In this document: in pieces, positions 1 to 8,494 of the stretch | How the letters are laid out: every line of letters starts with the position of its first letter | How positions within the stretch are numbered: position 1 is the stretch's first letter | Assembly (NCBI RefSeq): GCF_009707955.1 | Contig: NZ_WMDQ01000014.1 | Span: 1-64,000, forward strand | Direction: 5' to 3' | Length of the DNA: 64,000 nucleotides | Source of the DNA: Flavobacterium sp. LC2016-13 | GTDB taxonomy: Bacteria; Bacteroidota; Bacteroidia; Flavobacteriales; Flavobacteriaceae | The notes under the pieces: model-generated | What the model was told of the DNA's origin: nothing | Database searches by the model: none | The model's input: the letters and a program-made list of their open reading frames with translations, nothing else | Translations under genes and position numbers: made by a program

Positions 1-300
1 AATTTATTTTCATTTTGATTTATTTGCCTGTCAGTATTTAAAAGAACGTCTGTCGCTGTTGCGGGTGCAAAAGTAGCACCTTTATTTACATTTACAACAC
101 TTTTTATTATATAATTTCAATGTTTTTCTTAACTCGCTGGAAGTGTGTTTTTTATAACACAAAGTTTTTTTTGGCATTTTCTGCTTTTACTGTGTTCTTA
201 CTATCTTTTGCAGGTTTTGCCACAAAGGCGCGAAGACACTAATTTTTATTTTTGGGATGGTTTCTTCTCCTTTATACCTGATTTACCTTTGGAAAACCTC
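1..300. other. intergenic stretch without a supported gene
   Basis: This is AT-rich DNA at the window edge. A short open frame runs through 145-456, but it crosses the interspersed element at 301-385 and its translation is low-complexity Phe/Leu-rich sequence, so I do not call it a gene. At about 210-240 there is a fragment of the word family TTGCCACAAAGGC...AAG that recurs near 14.8, 19.0 and 25.9 kb. Confidence 0.6.
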
Positions 301-385
301 TGCCCTAGCCCCGATAGCAGTGGAAATCCTTTTGTTTTTTTTTTTCAAAAGCAAAAGATTGCAACGGATAGCGGGAATAGCTCCT
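301..385 (+). repeat. structured interspersed element, copy 1
   Basis: This copy begins TGCCCTAGCCCCGATAG and ends GGATAGCGGGAATAGCTCC. The two halves can fold together: CTA and CCCG near the left end pair with CGGG and TAG near the right end, and an inner ATCCTTTTG pairs with CAAAAGAT around a variable T-rich/A-rich centre. Near-identical copies lie at 13540-13629 and 25366-25450, and a reverse-oriented variant at 27615-27699. The conserved ends with a variable but self-complementary middle suggest a structured RNA or a mobile palindromic element. It may correspond to a known flavobacterial RNA motif (Flavo-1 is the one to test), but I have not checked this. Confidence 0.7.
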
Positions 386-464
386 CATTAATTCTAATTA
401 CAGAAAAGCTTCTGCCAAAGGAATACTATATAGTTTTACTCTTATTATATAGGTAACAAAAACA

Positions 465-494
465 AACCCGACAAGTTTTAAAAACTGTCGGGTT
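465..494 (-). terminator. intrinsic terminator of the flavin oxidoreductase gene
   Basis: AACCCGACA pairs with TGTCGGGTT around a 12-base loop. Read on the minus strand, the stem is followed by a T-rich tract. It sits about 45 bases past the stop codon of the minus-strand gene ending at 540. Confidence 0.75.
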
Positions 495-539
495 GGAGAA
501 TGAAATTGTAATCTTATATATATTATATAGAAATTGTAC

Positions 540-1556
540 TTATATATGTATACTTAAATTTAAACTATCGATTACTTCTTTGGTAATTTGAATACTTTTT
601 AGTTTGGCTTGATGATCGAAGATTGGACTTGTTGCCATTAATTCATCTACACGGGAATAATCAATAAAATTTTTAAGATCTATTGCTAACTGTTCTTTGT
701 TTCCTGTAAAAGTACATGCGGTCATTTGATTGACATGAAAGCGTTCTTCTTCGCTCATGATATCATCTAAAGATGGTACTGGTGGCTGCAATCCTTTACG
801 ATCGTTACGAATTAGGTTCAGGAACATTTGATACAAACTTGTAGACAGGAATTCAGCTTCTTCATTTGTGTCTGCTGCAACGATATTAACACAAGCCATT
901 GTTTTGGGTTTATCTAAAACATCTGAAGCCTGAAAGTTTTCACGATAAAACTCAAATGCCTGTATCATTTGGCGTGGCGCAAAGTGACCTGCAAAAGCGT
1001 ACGGCAAACCATATGCTGCGGCAAGGGCAGCACTTTCCATGCTTGAACCGAGTATCCAAATAGGAACATTTGTGCCCTCGGCAGGGAATGCACGTACTTT
1101 GGCGGTTGCATTTTCGGATGAAAAGTAATCCTGAAGCTTGCTTACATTTGCTGGAAAACGTTGTGCTTGCTCAAAAAAGTCTTTTCTGATGGCTTCGGCA
1201 GTTGGCTGATCTGTTCCTGGTGCTCTTCCTAATCCTAAATCAATTCTGTTTGGATAAAGTGTTTCTAAAGTACCAAATTGCTCTGCTACTATTAAAGGAG
1301 AATGATTTGGTAACATAATTCCGCCTGAACCTACTCTGATATTTTTTGTCTGACTGGCAATATATCCAATTAAGACTACTGTTGCTGAACTGGCAACGTG
1401 TGCCATATTATGATGTTCGGCTAACCAAAATCGCTTGTAATCTAACTGATCTGCGAGTTGTGCTATGTCTTTTGTTTTTTGAAATGTTTCGCCGGCATTG
1501 CTATCTTGTGTGATGATAGCTAATTCTAATATTGAGACTGAAATTGGGTTTTTCAT
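540..1556 (-). CDS. LLM-class flavin-dependent oxidoreductase (luciferase-like)
   Basis: A luciferase-like TIM-barrel monooxygenase of about 338 residues that would use reduced flavin; the substrate is unknown. The family signatures are the early AEHHN segment, IRVGSGGIMLPNHSP followed by VAEQFGTL, and LGLGRAPGTD, which together match the 'luciferase family oxidoreductase, group 1' subgroup. The open frame extends seven codons upstream, but the start MKNPISVSILEL aligns with relatives, so I place the start at 1556. It is probably transcribed alone: a terminator follows at 465-494, and a separate minus-strand gene lies about 100 bases upstream. Cytoplasmic, with no signal peptide. Family confidence is high; the specific reaction cannot be assigned. 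Confidence 0.88.
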   Translation of the reverse strand: MKNPISVSILELAIITQDSNAGETFQKTKDIAQLADQLDYKRFWLAEHHNMAHVASSATVVLIGYIASQTKNIRVGSGGIMLPNHSPLIVAEQFGTLETLYPNRIDLGLGRAPGTDQPTAEAIRKDFFEQAQRFPANVSKLQDYFSSENATAKVRAFPAEGTNVPIWILGSSMESAALAAAYGLPYAFAGHFAPRQMIQAFEFYRENFQASDVLDKPKTMACVNIVAADTNEEAEFLSTSLYQMFLNLIRNDRKGLQPPVPSLDDIMSEEERFHVNQMTACTFTGNKEQLAIDLKNFIDYSRVDELMATSPIFDHQAKLKSIQITKEVIDSLNLSIHI

Positions 1557-1654
1557 GTAATTTTTTAATTTACACAAAATTAATTCATTTATAGAGATGT
1601 CTTTTCTTTTCTAATGTTAATAGAATTATAATGTTTAGAATATTACTTAATACT

Positions 1655-2890
1655 TTATTTAAGTTGAATATTAATTAGTTTATGTTTTGTTTTTCCGTCG
1701 CTGGAAATTTTAAAATCTGATGAATCTGATTCTATTTCAAATTTAGATGAAGTATCAATTGTTAACGAAATGTCTCGATTTCGAAAGGTTTTAGGAATTT
1801 CAGGAAGTTCAATCGTTACTATTACTTCTTTATTGTTTTGTGTGTATTTGATTTTGATTCTATCACGCAACCATATATACTCATAAACTTCTTGCCAAGG
1901 CGCCATCCAAATAGAATCATTTCCTTTTGATCCGTATTTATTAGCAATTGCTGTCATGTAATATTTAAAATCCGGAAAACGCATGCTTAAATTCCAGAGA
2001 TTTCCGTTTCCAACTCCGTGCGTGAATTCATTATACCAAATTGGATTCGGCAATTTAGCTACGGAATCAAAGGTTGCTAAAAAGCGATCCATTGTTTTAA
2101 ATCCAATTGTGTCTTTTGAGCTTTGGAGAAAAGTTCTTCCGTAAATCATTTTATCAAGATTGACTTTGTCTTTTACATTGATTACAGGTCCCAATCCGAC
2201 ATAAGATGCCACAGAAAAAGAACCATTTGCTAATGCATCTTTTTCATATTCTAATTGATATCCGGGGTCACTTTCTCCGCCCGGCACCACAAAATGTGAC
2301 ATCGTAAATCCTAAATTTTGTTGTATTGATGTTGTATTTTCTGTTACTTCTGTCAAAAAATTAGTTCCGTGTTTGGTTGCATGATGAAAACCATGATTCA
2401 AAATATCCCATCCTGCATCGTACATTTCTTTTACTTCTGCCCATGAAAGATGTCCGCGATAGGCCGAAAAATCTCCAATTGCACCACCGTTAATCGCTAA
2501 GCCTAGTTTAAATGGAATTTTATTTCCCAATCCATTAGAATAAAAAAGTCCTTTTGAGTTTGTTCCGTCTCCACCCTGATCATTTTTCCATTCGTTAATC
2601 ATTGGGCCGCTTATTTTTCCTCCATTAAATAATGGAAAAGCTATTAAATAAGCTGATCGATATCCGTCATCAACGGTAAAACTGTATGCTAAATGTTTAT
2701 CGAACTTTAATGCTGAAGGTTTAATTGTGATTTTATCAGCTGATTTTAATTTTATTTTAAAAGATATAGTTTTTGATTTTGTAGAATCTATTTTGAAATT
2801 TAATCTATTTGCAAAACAAAAAGATGTCAAATTAAGTATTAGAACAATGGTGAATAGAAATGTTTTTGCTCCTGACTGTGGTTTTTTCAT
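1655..2890 (-). CDS. secreted polysaccharide deacetylase-like protein
   Basis: A 411-residue protein with an N-terminal signal peptide (hydrophobic run FLFTIVLILNL, then ANR). The NodB-type carbohydrate esterase fold is suggested by TVDDG near residue 73, which carries the catalytic and metal Asp pair, and by NHGFHH near 165, the H-x3-H metal site. The C-terminal 90 residues look like a beta-sandwich. It probably removes acetyl groups from an envelope or environmental polysaccharide in the periplasm or outside the cell, but the substrate cannot be read from the sequence. There is no partner gene in an operon: the next minus-strand gene is about 100 bases downstream, and a plus-strand gene starts 230 bases upstream. 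Large insertions between the motifs make this a divergent family member. Confidence 0.75.
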   Translation of the reverse strand: MKKPQSGAKTFLFTIVLILNLTSFCFANRLNFKIDSTKSKTISFKIKLKSADKITIKPSALKFDKHLAYSFTVDDGYRSAYLIAFPLFNGGKISGPMINEWKNDQGGDGTNSKGLFYSNGLGNKIPFKLGLAINGGAIGDFSAYRGHLSWAEVKEMYDAGWDILNHGFHHATKHGTNFLTEVTENTTSIQQNLGFTMSHFVVPGGESDPGYQLEYEKDALANGSFSVASYVGLGPVINVKDKVNLDKMIYGRTFLQSSKDTIGFKTMDRFLATFDSVAKLPNPIWYNEFTHGVGNGNLWNLSMRFPDFKYYMTAIANKYGSKGNDSIWMAPWQEVYEYIWLRDRIKIKYTQNNKEVIVTIELPEIPKTFRNRDISLTIDTSSKFEIESDSSDFKISSDGKTKHKLINIQLK

Positions 2891-3119
2891 TAGAGGTAAT
2901 TGATTTAGAGTTTTTAAAGATACATTTCTTTGCTAAAATTTTATTTAAAAAAATGATATTTCAATAGTTCTAAATATTTTTTAACGAAATATAATAATTC
3001 CCAAAATCATCATTTAGCAACAGCGCTTTAATTTCAAAGCTTTGTAAAAAGGTATGTGATTTGTTATATAAGAGTATTCTGAGTTTCTATACTAATTAAA
3101 ATCTCAAAACTAAACTATT

Positions 3120-3905
3120 ATGTACCTATCTGATACAAAAACTATTGTGTTTATAACGGGAGCATTTATCAGTCATTCTTGCTGGAAGGAATGGATTGTT
3201 TTTTTTAGAGATAAAGGATATAAGACAGTTGCGCCGCCCTGGCCTCAGAAAAATGAATCAGTAGAAATTTTAAGAAATGAACATCCTGATTGTAAAATTG
3301 CTTTATTACGCTTGCCGCAATTAATTGATTACTATACTGAAATTATAGAAAAATTACCTGAAAAACCTATTTTAATAGGACATTGTTACGGCGGGCTCTT
3401 AACGCAATTACTGATGCAAAAAGAATTGGCCTGGGCCGGAGTTTGTATACATTCTGTTCCTCCGCAATTTGTTTTGCCAAGAAAAATTTCTTTTTATAAA
3501 GTGATTTGGAAACCTCTTGGCTTTTTTACTTCTTCAAAAAAAACTTTTTTAATGTCGTTTGAAGAATGGCAAAATTCGTTTACAAACGGAATGTCATTTG
3601 AGGAACAAATAATATCTTATGAACAATTGGTACTTCCCGAATCTAAATGTATTTTTAGAAATGTACTAAGCAAAACAGCAAAAATAAATTTCAAAAAAAA
3701 ACATGAACCGCTGTTGTTTTTGTCTGGCTCTGATGATACTATTATCCCATCATCGCTCAATTATTGTAATTTCAAAAAGTACAAAAACCTTCATTCTATT
3801 ACTTGTTATAAAGAATTCAGCGGTAAAAACCATTTTGTTTTAGGACAGCCAAATTGGGAAAAGGTTGCATTGTTTATTGTAAATTGGATCGAAAAGGTTT
3901 ATTAA
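3120..3905 (+). CDS. alpha/beta hydrolase with a Cys nucleophile
   Basis: A 261-residue alpha/beta hydrolase with no signal peptide. Visible elements are the N-terminal strand FITGAF with HSCWKEW, the nucleophile elbow GHCYGG near residue 89, a late Asp in SGSDDTIIP, and the catalytic His in KNHFVLGQPNWE. The elbow normally reads GHSYGG; here the codon is TGT (Cys). Cys nucleophiles occur in dienelactone-hydrolase-like members, so the protein may still be active, with altered chemistry. It converges with the minus-strand regulator, and the two stop codons overlap by four bases (3902-3905). A shortened relic of the same family lies at 25700-25927. The substrate is unknown. Confidence 0.82.
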   Translation: MYLSDTKTIVFITGAFISHSCWKEWIVFFRDKGYKTVAPPWPQKNESVEILRNEHPDCKIALLRLPQLIDYYTEIIEKLPEKPILIGHCYGGLLTQLLMQKELAWAGVCIHSVPPQFVLPRKISFYKVIWKPLGFFTSSKKTFLMSFEEWQNSFTNGMSFEEQIISYEQLVLPESKCIFRNVLSKTAKINFKKKHEPLLFLSGSDDTIIPSSLNYCNFKKYKNLHSITCYKEFSGKNHFVLGQPNWEKVALFIVNWIEKVY

Positions 3906-5884
3906 TTTAACTCGCGTTTGATCTCTAATTTTTTGATTTTAGAATTTAATGTCGATGGATGAATGTCTAAAATCTCGGCAGCTCCACCAATTCCTGAAAT
4001 TTTTCCGTTACATTTTTTCAAAATATATAAAATATAATCCCGTTCGTTTTCAAGAATTGTTTTAATAGAAAATGATTCTGTTGCATTTTCGGCATGCATT
4101 TTTGAAGACGCTGAAATTTCGATTTCTTTTATTGTATTTCCTTCGGTCAACAAAATTGTCCGCTGCATTACATGTTCGAGTTCTCTAATGTTTCCCGGCC
4201 AGTTGTAATTTATGATTTGCTCTAATGCATTTTCAGAAAGTATAGGAGATTTACGTCCCATTTTTTCGCTGTATATTTTTATAAAATGATTCGCTAATTC
4301 GGGAATATCATCTTTTCGTTTTTTTAATGGCGGTACCATAATAGGAAAAACATGCAGGCGATAATATAAATCCATTCTGAATCTTCCGGCTGCAACTTCT
4401 TCTTCTAAATCTTTATTTGTTGCTGCAATAATCCTGACATCAATTTTCATGGGCGATTTTCCACCAATGCGTTCAATTTCTCTTTCCTGCAAAACGCGTA
4501 ATAATTTCACCTGAAGTTCCATTGGCATTTCTCCAATTTCATCCAGGAAAATAGTTCCTCCATCAGCCAATTCAAATTTGCCAATCCGTTTATCCAATGC
4601 ACCCGTAAAAGCTCCTTTTTCATGACCAAAAAGTAATGATTCTGCCAGATTTTCAGGAATAGCACCACAGTTTATAATAACTAAAGGTTTATCTTTTCGT
4701 GGTGATAATGCGTGAATACTTTGCGCTATTTTTTCTTTTCCGGTTCCGCTTTCGCCTAAAACTAAAACTGATGTATCTGAAGGGGCAACTTTTCTAATGT
4801 AATTAAAAACAGTCATCATTTGTGTACTGTTTCCAATAATTCCCTCAAAACCAATCATCTCTTTTTCTGAATTTAAGTTCTTATATATTGTTTCTTTTTT
4901 AATTTTTTCATCTGCATTTAAAACCTCAACAGAATACATTTTATTAATAAACTGAATAAAATTGTTTTCTAAATTTGATAACAATTTTAAATTATCAGGA
5001 GAATAAACATTAAAATTTCTGCTATAAAACGTAATATGGAACTTTTGAATTGCTGCAATTGAAATTGGAAAAACCAAATATGATTTGATTCCGAAATTAT
5101 GTGCGATTAAACCTTTTATAGGTGCAACCTGAAAATTATTAATGAGATTTTCTTCACTATAAATAATAGGCTCTGAATCTGTTTTTGATTTTTTATAGGT
5201 TTCATTTAGTTCTTTTACAGAAATATCGGCGATTTTAGAAAATTTTTCCGGACTTATAATTTGATAATCATCGATATTTTTACGCATAATTCCAAGATTA
5301 GCGTAATGCGTTGTATTAGCAAAACCTACTTCTAAATAATCAAATGAAATAAAAGTCTGCATTTTTTTTGCCAGTAAAAGTAAGCTTTCCTCCCATTTTA
5401 GATTTGAATTAATGATTTCGGTAATATCATTCTGCAACTGCAATTGTTGCAATAATTGCGATTCTAAACTGTATTCCTGTCGATAAAAAGCAATTTCAAG
5501 GGTGGTTAAAACATCTTGATCTCTAAAAGGTTTTACAATAAATCCGTAAGGCTGCGTAGTTTTGGCCTGATCTAAAATTCGTTTGCTTGAATTTGCAGAT
5601 ATATAAATAAACCCAATATGATTTTCTTTAAGAATTTGAGCAAGATCAATTCCGTTTCGGGTTCCTTTTAGCATAATATCCACAAACACTAAATCGGGCT
5701 TTTCTATTTGAATTTGCTCCAAAGCCTGATCTACAGAACGTGCAATTCCGGTTACTTCATAATTTGCTTTTTCAAGGATTAATTGCAAATCATGTGCTTC
5801 AATAAATTGATCTTCAACAATTAAAATTCGTTTTTTTAATGCAGTTTCAGATGAATTATTGACATCGCCGAATGCAGTTTTCAT
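3902..5884 (-). CDS. REC-GAF-like-AAA+ sigma-54-type response regulator
   Basis: A 660-residue regulator with four parts. First is a receiver domain with the phospho-acceptor Asp at about residue 69 (LVFVDIM). Next is a central region of roughly 200 residues that looks like a GAF-type sensor. Then comes an AAA+ domain with Walker A GESGTGKE, the sigma-54 contact loop GAFTGA and Walker B FLDEIGEMP. Last is a C-terminal Fis-type helix-turn-helix (GGAAEILDIHPSTLNSKIKKL). It should activate transcription by RpoN-containing RNA polymerase. No histidine kinase is adjacent, so the kinase is an orphan elsewhere or is shared. The combination of a receiver with an internal sensor module is longer than NtrC/AtoC. 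The gene ends tail to tail with the hydrolase. Confidence 0.88.
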   Translation of the reverse strand: MKTAFGDVNNSSETALKKRILIVEDQFIEAHDLQLILEKANYEVTGIARSVDQALEQIQIEKPDLVFVDIMLKGTRNGIDLAQILKENHIGFIYISANSSKRILDQAKTTQPYGFIVKPFRDQDVLTTLEIAFYRQEYSLESQLLQQLQLQNDITEIINSNLKWEESLLLLAKKMQTFISFDYLEVGFANTTHYANLGIMRKNIDDYQIISPEKFSKIADISVKELNETYKKSKTDSEPIIYSEENLINNFQVAPIKGLIAHNFGIKSYLVFPISIAAIQKFHITFYSRNFNVYSPDNLKLLSNLENNFIQFINKMYSVEVLNADEKIKKETIYKNLNSEKEMIGFEGIIGNSTQMMTVFNYIRKVAPSDTSVLVLGESGTGKEKIAQSIHALSPRKDKPLVIINCGAIPENLAESLLFGHEKGAFTGALDKRIGKFELADGGTIFLDEIGEMPMELQVKLLRVLQEREIERIGGKSPMKIDVRIIAATNKDLEEEVAAGRFRMDLYYRLHVFPIMVPPLKKRKDDIPELANHFIKIYSEKMGRKSPILSENALEQIINYNWPGNIRELEHVMQRTILLTEGNTIKEIEISASSKMHAENATESFSIKTILENERDYILYILKKCNGKISGIGGAAEILDIHPSTLNSKIKKLEIKRELN

Positions 5885-6268
5885 AATTGTGGTATTTTTA
5901 GTATTATAACGTATGTAATATATTGGTATAAAATTAGTTAATTATTATAACTAAAATAAACTTTTCTCCAAATATAAATCATTAAAAATTGCTTTTATGT
6001 GAATTTTCCTGATATTATTTTAAAATTCATATTGCTTCATTTCTATATTGTTTATTGAAAAACCGTTCAAAAGTTTAATTCTAAGTAAATTAACAAAGAA
6101 CTTTTTACGCTCTGTCATTTTTAATTTTATTAGCTTTCAATCATTTGAATATAGGAGCGATCTTAAAATTGAATTTTCGCAAGAATTTCTGTTGAATTAA
6201 AAAAGCAAAGTGATTTTAAACCTAAATTTGTACATCAAAATACCAATTCGGTTTTAGCTTATCTGCAA
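5885..6268. other. divergent intergenic region between two sigma-54 regulators
   Basis: This is a 384-base AT-rich gap with no gene. A -7 element TAAATTTG at 6223-6230 matches the Bacteroidota consensus TAnnTTTG and could start the plus-strand regulator about 40 bases downstream; no well-spaced -33 TTG was found. I saw no TGGC-N8-TTGC sigma-54 site. Confidence 0.5.
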
Positions 6269-7615
6269 ATGACACACAAAATTTTAATTATAGACGACGA
6301 AGAAAAACTGAGAAGTCTGTTGGCACGTATTATAAAATCGGAAGGATTTGAAGTTATCGAAGCCAAAGATTTAAAATCAGGTTTTAAAAAACTGGAACAA
6401 ACGGATATTGATGTTGTTTTATGTGATGTAAAATTACCAGACGGAAACGGTGTTGATTTTCTTCAAAATATAAAAGGAAGTTTTCCGCTTACGGAAGTTA
6501 TTCTGCTGACTGCTTTTGGTAATATTCCGGATGGTGTTCAGGCAATGAAAAACGGGGCTTTTGATTATATTGTAAAAGGCGACGACAATGATAAAATTAT
6601 TCCGCTTCTTTATAAAGCAATTGAAAAAGTGCATTTACAAAAGAAAGTACAGCAGCTTGAAAAACGAATCGGCGATAAATATTCTTTCAGTACCATTATT
6701 GGAAAATCAAAAGGAATTGAACAGGTTATTGATCTCGCACAAAAAGTAGCCAAAACTGATTCTACCGTTTTACTTACCGGCGAAACCGGAACTGGAAAAG
6801 AAGTTTTTGCGCAGGCGATTCATGAAAACAGTAATCGTGTCGGGAAATCTTTTGTGGCTTTAAACTGCAGCACTTTTAGTAAAGAAATTTTGGAAAGTGA
6901 ACTTTTCGGTCATAAACAAGGCGCTTTTACCGGGGCTTTAAAAGATAAAAAGGGTTTTATTGAAGAAGCAAACGGAGGAACTTTATTCTTGGATGAAATT
7001 GGTGAAATGCCAATTGATCTTCAAGCTAAATTATTACGTGTTTTAGAAACCAGCGAATATATTCCTGTTGGAGATACAACTCCAAAAAAGTCAAATTTTA
7101 GATTAATTGCGGCTACAAACCGAGATTTAAAAACAGAAAGCGATGAACATCGTTTTCGTTCTGATTTGTATTTTCGTTTGAATATCTTCGAAATTAAATT
7201 GCCTTCTTTAAGAGAAAGAATCAAAGATATTGCGGTTTTGACACATCATTTCGTAAAGCAGTTTTCTGAAAAAACAAATAAAAAAACATTACATATCAGT
7301 GATGATTTTCTGCAGAAATTAGAAAACTATTCCTGGCCGGGAAATATCCGCGAACTCAAAAATATCATCGAAAGATCGGTTATTTTGAGTAATGGCGATA
7401 CTTTAACTTCAGATGTTCTCCCATACGAAATGCAGCATCAAGCTGAAAAAAGCACCAAATCAATGTCGGCTTTCTCGATGCAGAGTGTTGAAAAGCTTCA
7501 TATACAAAAGGTTTTAAATTATACCAAAGGAAATAAAGCTGAAACGGCACGATTACTCGAAATTGGAATTGCAACTTTGTACCGAAAATTAGAAGAATAT
7601 AATATACAACCGTAA
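6269..7615 (+). CDS. NtrC/AtoC-family sigma-54-dependent response regulator
   Basis: A 448-residue regulator. The receiver domain has acidic residues IIDDEE and phospho-acceptor Asp at about 53 (LCDVKLPDG). The AAA+ domain has Walker A GETGTGKE at 171-178, the GAFTGA loop and Walker B FLDEIGEMP. The C-terminal helix-turn-helix reads NKAETARLLEIGIATLYRKL. It lies directly upstream of the kdp genes, and no OmpR-type KdpE is present in the locus, so it is the best candidate partner of the kinase at 16277-18007. That link is inference from position. A terminator at 7753-7782 separates it from the kdp genes, so it is a separate transcription unit. Confidence 0.92.
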   Translation: MTHKILIIDDEEKLRSLLARIIKSEGFEVIEAKDLKSGFKKLEQTDIDVVLCDVKLPDGNGVDFLQNIKGSFPLTEVILLTAFGNIPDGVQAMKNGAFDYIVKGDDNDKIIPLLYKAIEKVHLQKKVQQLEKRIGDKYSFSTIIGKSKGIEQVIDLAQKVAKTDSTVLLTGETGTGKEVFAQAIHENSNRVGKSFVALNCSTFSKEILESELFGHKQGAFTGALKDKKGFIEEANGGTLFLDEIGEMPIDLQAKLLRVLETSEYIPVGDTTPKKSNFRLIAATNRDLKTESDEHRFRSDLYFRLNIFEIKLPSLRERIKDIAVLTHHFVKQFSEKTNKKTLHISDDFLQKLENYSWPGNIRELKNIIERSVILSNGDTLTSDVLPYEMQHQAEKSTKSMSAFSMQSVEKLHIQKVLNYTKGNKAETARLLEIGIATLYRKLEEYNIQP

Positions 7616-7625
7616 TTCATCCTAA

Positions 7626-7716
7626 AAGGTTTTCAAAACCTTGCAGATTTAGATTTTAAATAATTTGAACTTTACACTTAAATAGAATACCTTCAAGGTT
7701 TTGAAAACCTTGCAGG
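7626..7716. repeat. pair of palindromes of the AAGGTTTTCAAAACCTT family
   Basis: Two near-perfect palindromes, at 7626-7646 and 7694-7716, have the core AAGGTTTT-C/G-AAAACCTTGCAG. Related palindromes occur at 13254-13280 and 13469-13495. These are typical flavobacterial intergenic repeats and may act as transcript-end structures. Confidence 0.7.
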
Positions 7717-7752
7717 AATCGGTAATAATCGAAACAACCTTATCATTTCAAT

Positions 7753-7782
7753 AAAAGCTTATCATTTTGATAGGCTTTTTTT
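7753..7782 (+). terminator. intrinsic terminator after the sigma-54 regulator
   Basis: AAAAGCTTATC pairs with GATAGGCTTTT (one mismatch) and is followed by a T-run. It ends the transcript of the regulator before the kdp genes. Confidence 0.75.
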
Positions 7783-7898
7783 ATGCCTGATTTTTGGCAT
7801 GCAACGACATTCCTTTTATTGACAGCACTTTAGCTGTTACTTGATTTTTTCGGAACGTATTTTGGCATAAGGAGGAAGAACATTAAAATTCATTCTAA

Positions 7899-8180
7899 AT
7901 GAAAAATCAAGTAACCTCAATCTACAAACAAGCTGAACGGTTTGCCGAAATCACTAAAAAATCTATTATTTCCGGCAATATCGTAAGAGCGAAGAAATGT
8001 CTGGCTCTTGCCGAACGTTTGTTTATAACCGGAAGCATCGAAACTAAAAATGCCATTTCTAATGTGTATGTTTTTTCGGTTTCTTCTTTTATGGAAATGC
8101 GCCACTGCAATATTTCACATCTTTTTCCACAAACGCTAAAAACGGAATATATCAAGCAAATTAATGCTTCGGGCGTATAA
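7899..8180 (+). CDS. small conserved protein heading the kdp locus
   Basis: A 93-residue soluble protein without a signal peptide. It looks mostly helical, with a conserved-looking middle (KKCLALAERLF, then ETKNAISNVYVFSVSSF). I recall similar small proteins (DUF7674-like) next to flavobacterial kdp genes, but cannot verify this. Its position as the first gene before kdpF suggests a role in Kdp assembly or control; this is inference. An AAGGAGG sequence lies at 7869-7875, 23 bases before the ATG, too far to act as a normal ribosome site. No function is assigned. Confidence 0.75.
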   Translation: MKNQVTSIYKQAERFAEITKKSIISGNIVRAKKCLALAERLFITGSIETKNAISNVYVFSVSSFMEMRHCNISHLFPQTLKTEYIKQINASGV

Positions 8181-8255
8181 AGTTTAATCGGTTAATTGTT
8201 TAATTGTTTAATCGAAAAATCTAAAGTCTACAATTTTAAATCTAAAATAAATCCT

Positions 8256-8339
8256 ATGATCACTTTTCTTTTACTCGCATTGGCCGTCGTGCTGTTCGCA
8301 ATTTGTTTTCTCTCTGTTGAATTTTTTGAAAAAATCTAA
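8256..8339 (+). CDS. 27-residue single-span membrane peptide before kdpF
   Basis: A short frame (ATG at 8256, TAA at 8337-8339) encodes MITFLLLALAVVLFAICFL followed by SVEFFEKI, which is one hydrophobic span with a short charged tail. It ends three bases before the kdpF start, and its size and form resemble KdpF without matching it. Position and composition suggest a translated small membrane subunit or an extra KdpF-like peptide. There is no independent proof of expression. Confidence 0.55.
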   Translation: MITFLLLALAVVLFAICFLSVEFFEKI

Positions 8340-8342
8340 ATC

Positions 8343-8420
8343 ATGACCGCACTATTTATTATTTCAATCGCCGTTTTCGTGTATTTGGTTTATGTATTAA
8401 TCAAACCCGAAAAATTTTAA
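8343..8420 (+). CDS. kdpF: K+-transporting ATPase subunit KdpF
   Basis: A 25-residue single-span peptide (ATG at 8343, TAA at 8418-8420) ending VYVLIKPEKF. The ending (Y)xLxxPEKF is the usual KdpF C-terminus. KdpF is a lipid-like small subunit that stabilises the KdpABC complex in the inner membrane. It sits between the 27-residue peptide and kdpA, as expected for kdpFABC order. It is too short for standard gene finders, which usually miss it. Confidence 0.82.
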   Translation: MTALFIISIAVFVYLVYVLIKPEKF

Positions 8421-8494
8421 AATATGAATTTTTAGAATTTAAGATTGTCTCAAAGAAATCTAAAATCTAAAATCAACAATCTAATATTAAATAT

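Noticed and set aside
145..456. open frame of 103 codons
   Set aside because: It is low-complexity Phe/Leu-rich sequence and runs through a structured interspersed repeat; no plausible protein family.
7869..7875. AAGGAGG as a ribosome-binding site for the 93-residue protein
   Set aside because: It is 23 bases from the ATG, and Bacteroidota rarely use Shine-Dalgarno pairing.
7616..7898. sigma-54 promoter upstream of the kdp genes
   Set aside because: TGGCATGCAACG near 7796 and TTGGCATAAGG near 7863 contain the TGGC part but lack the TTGC half at the correct spacing.
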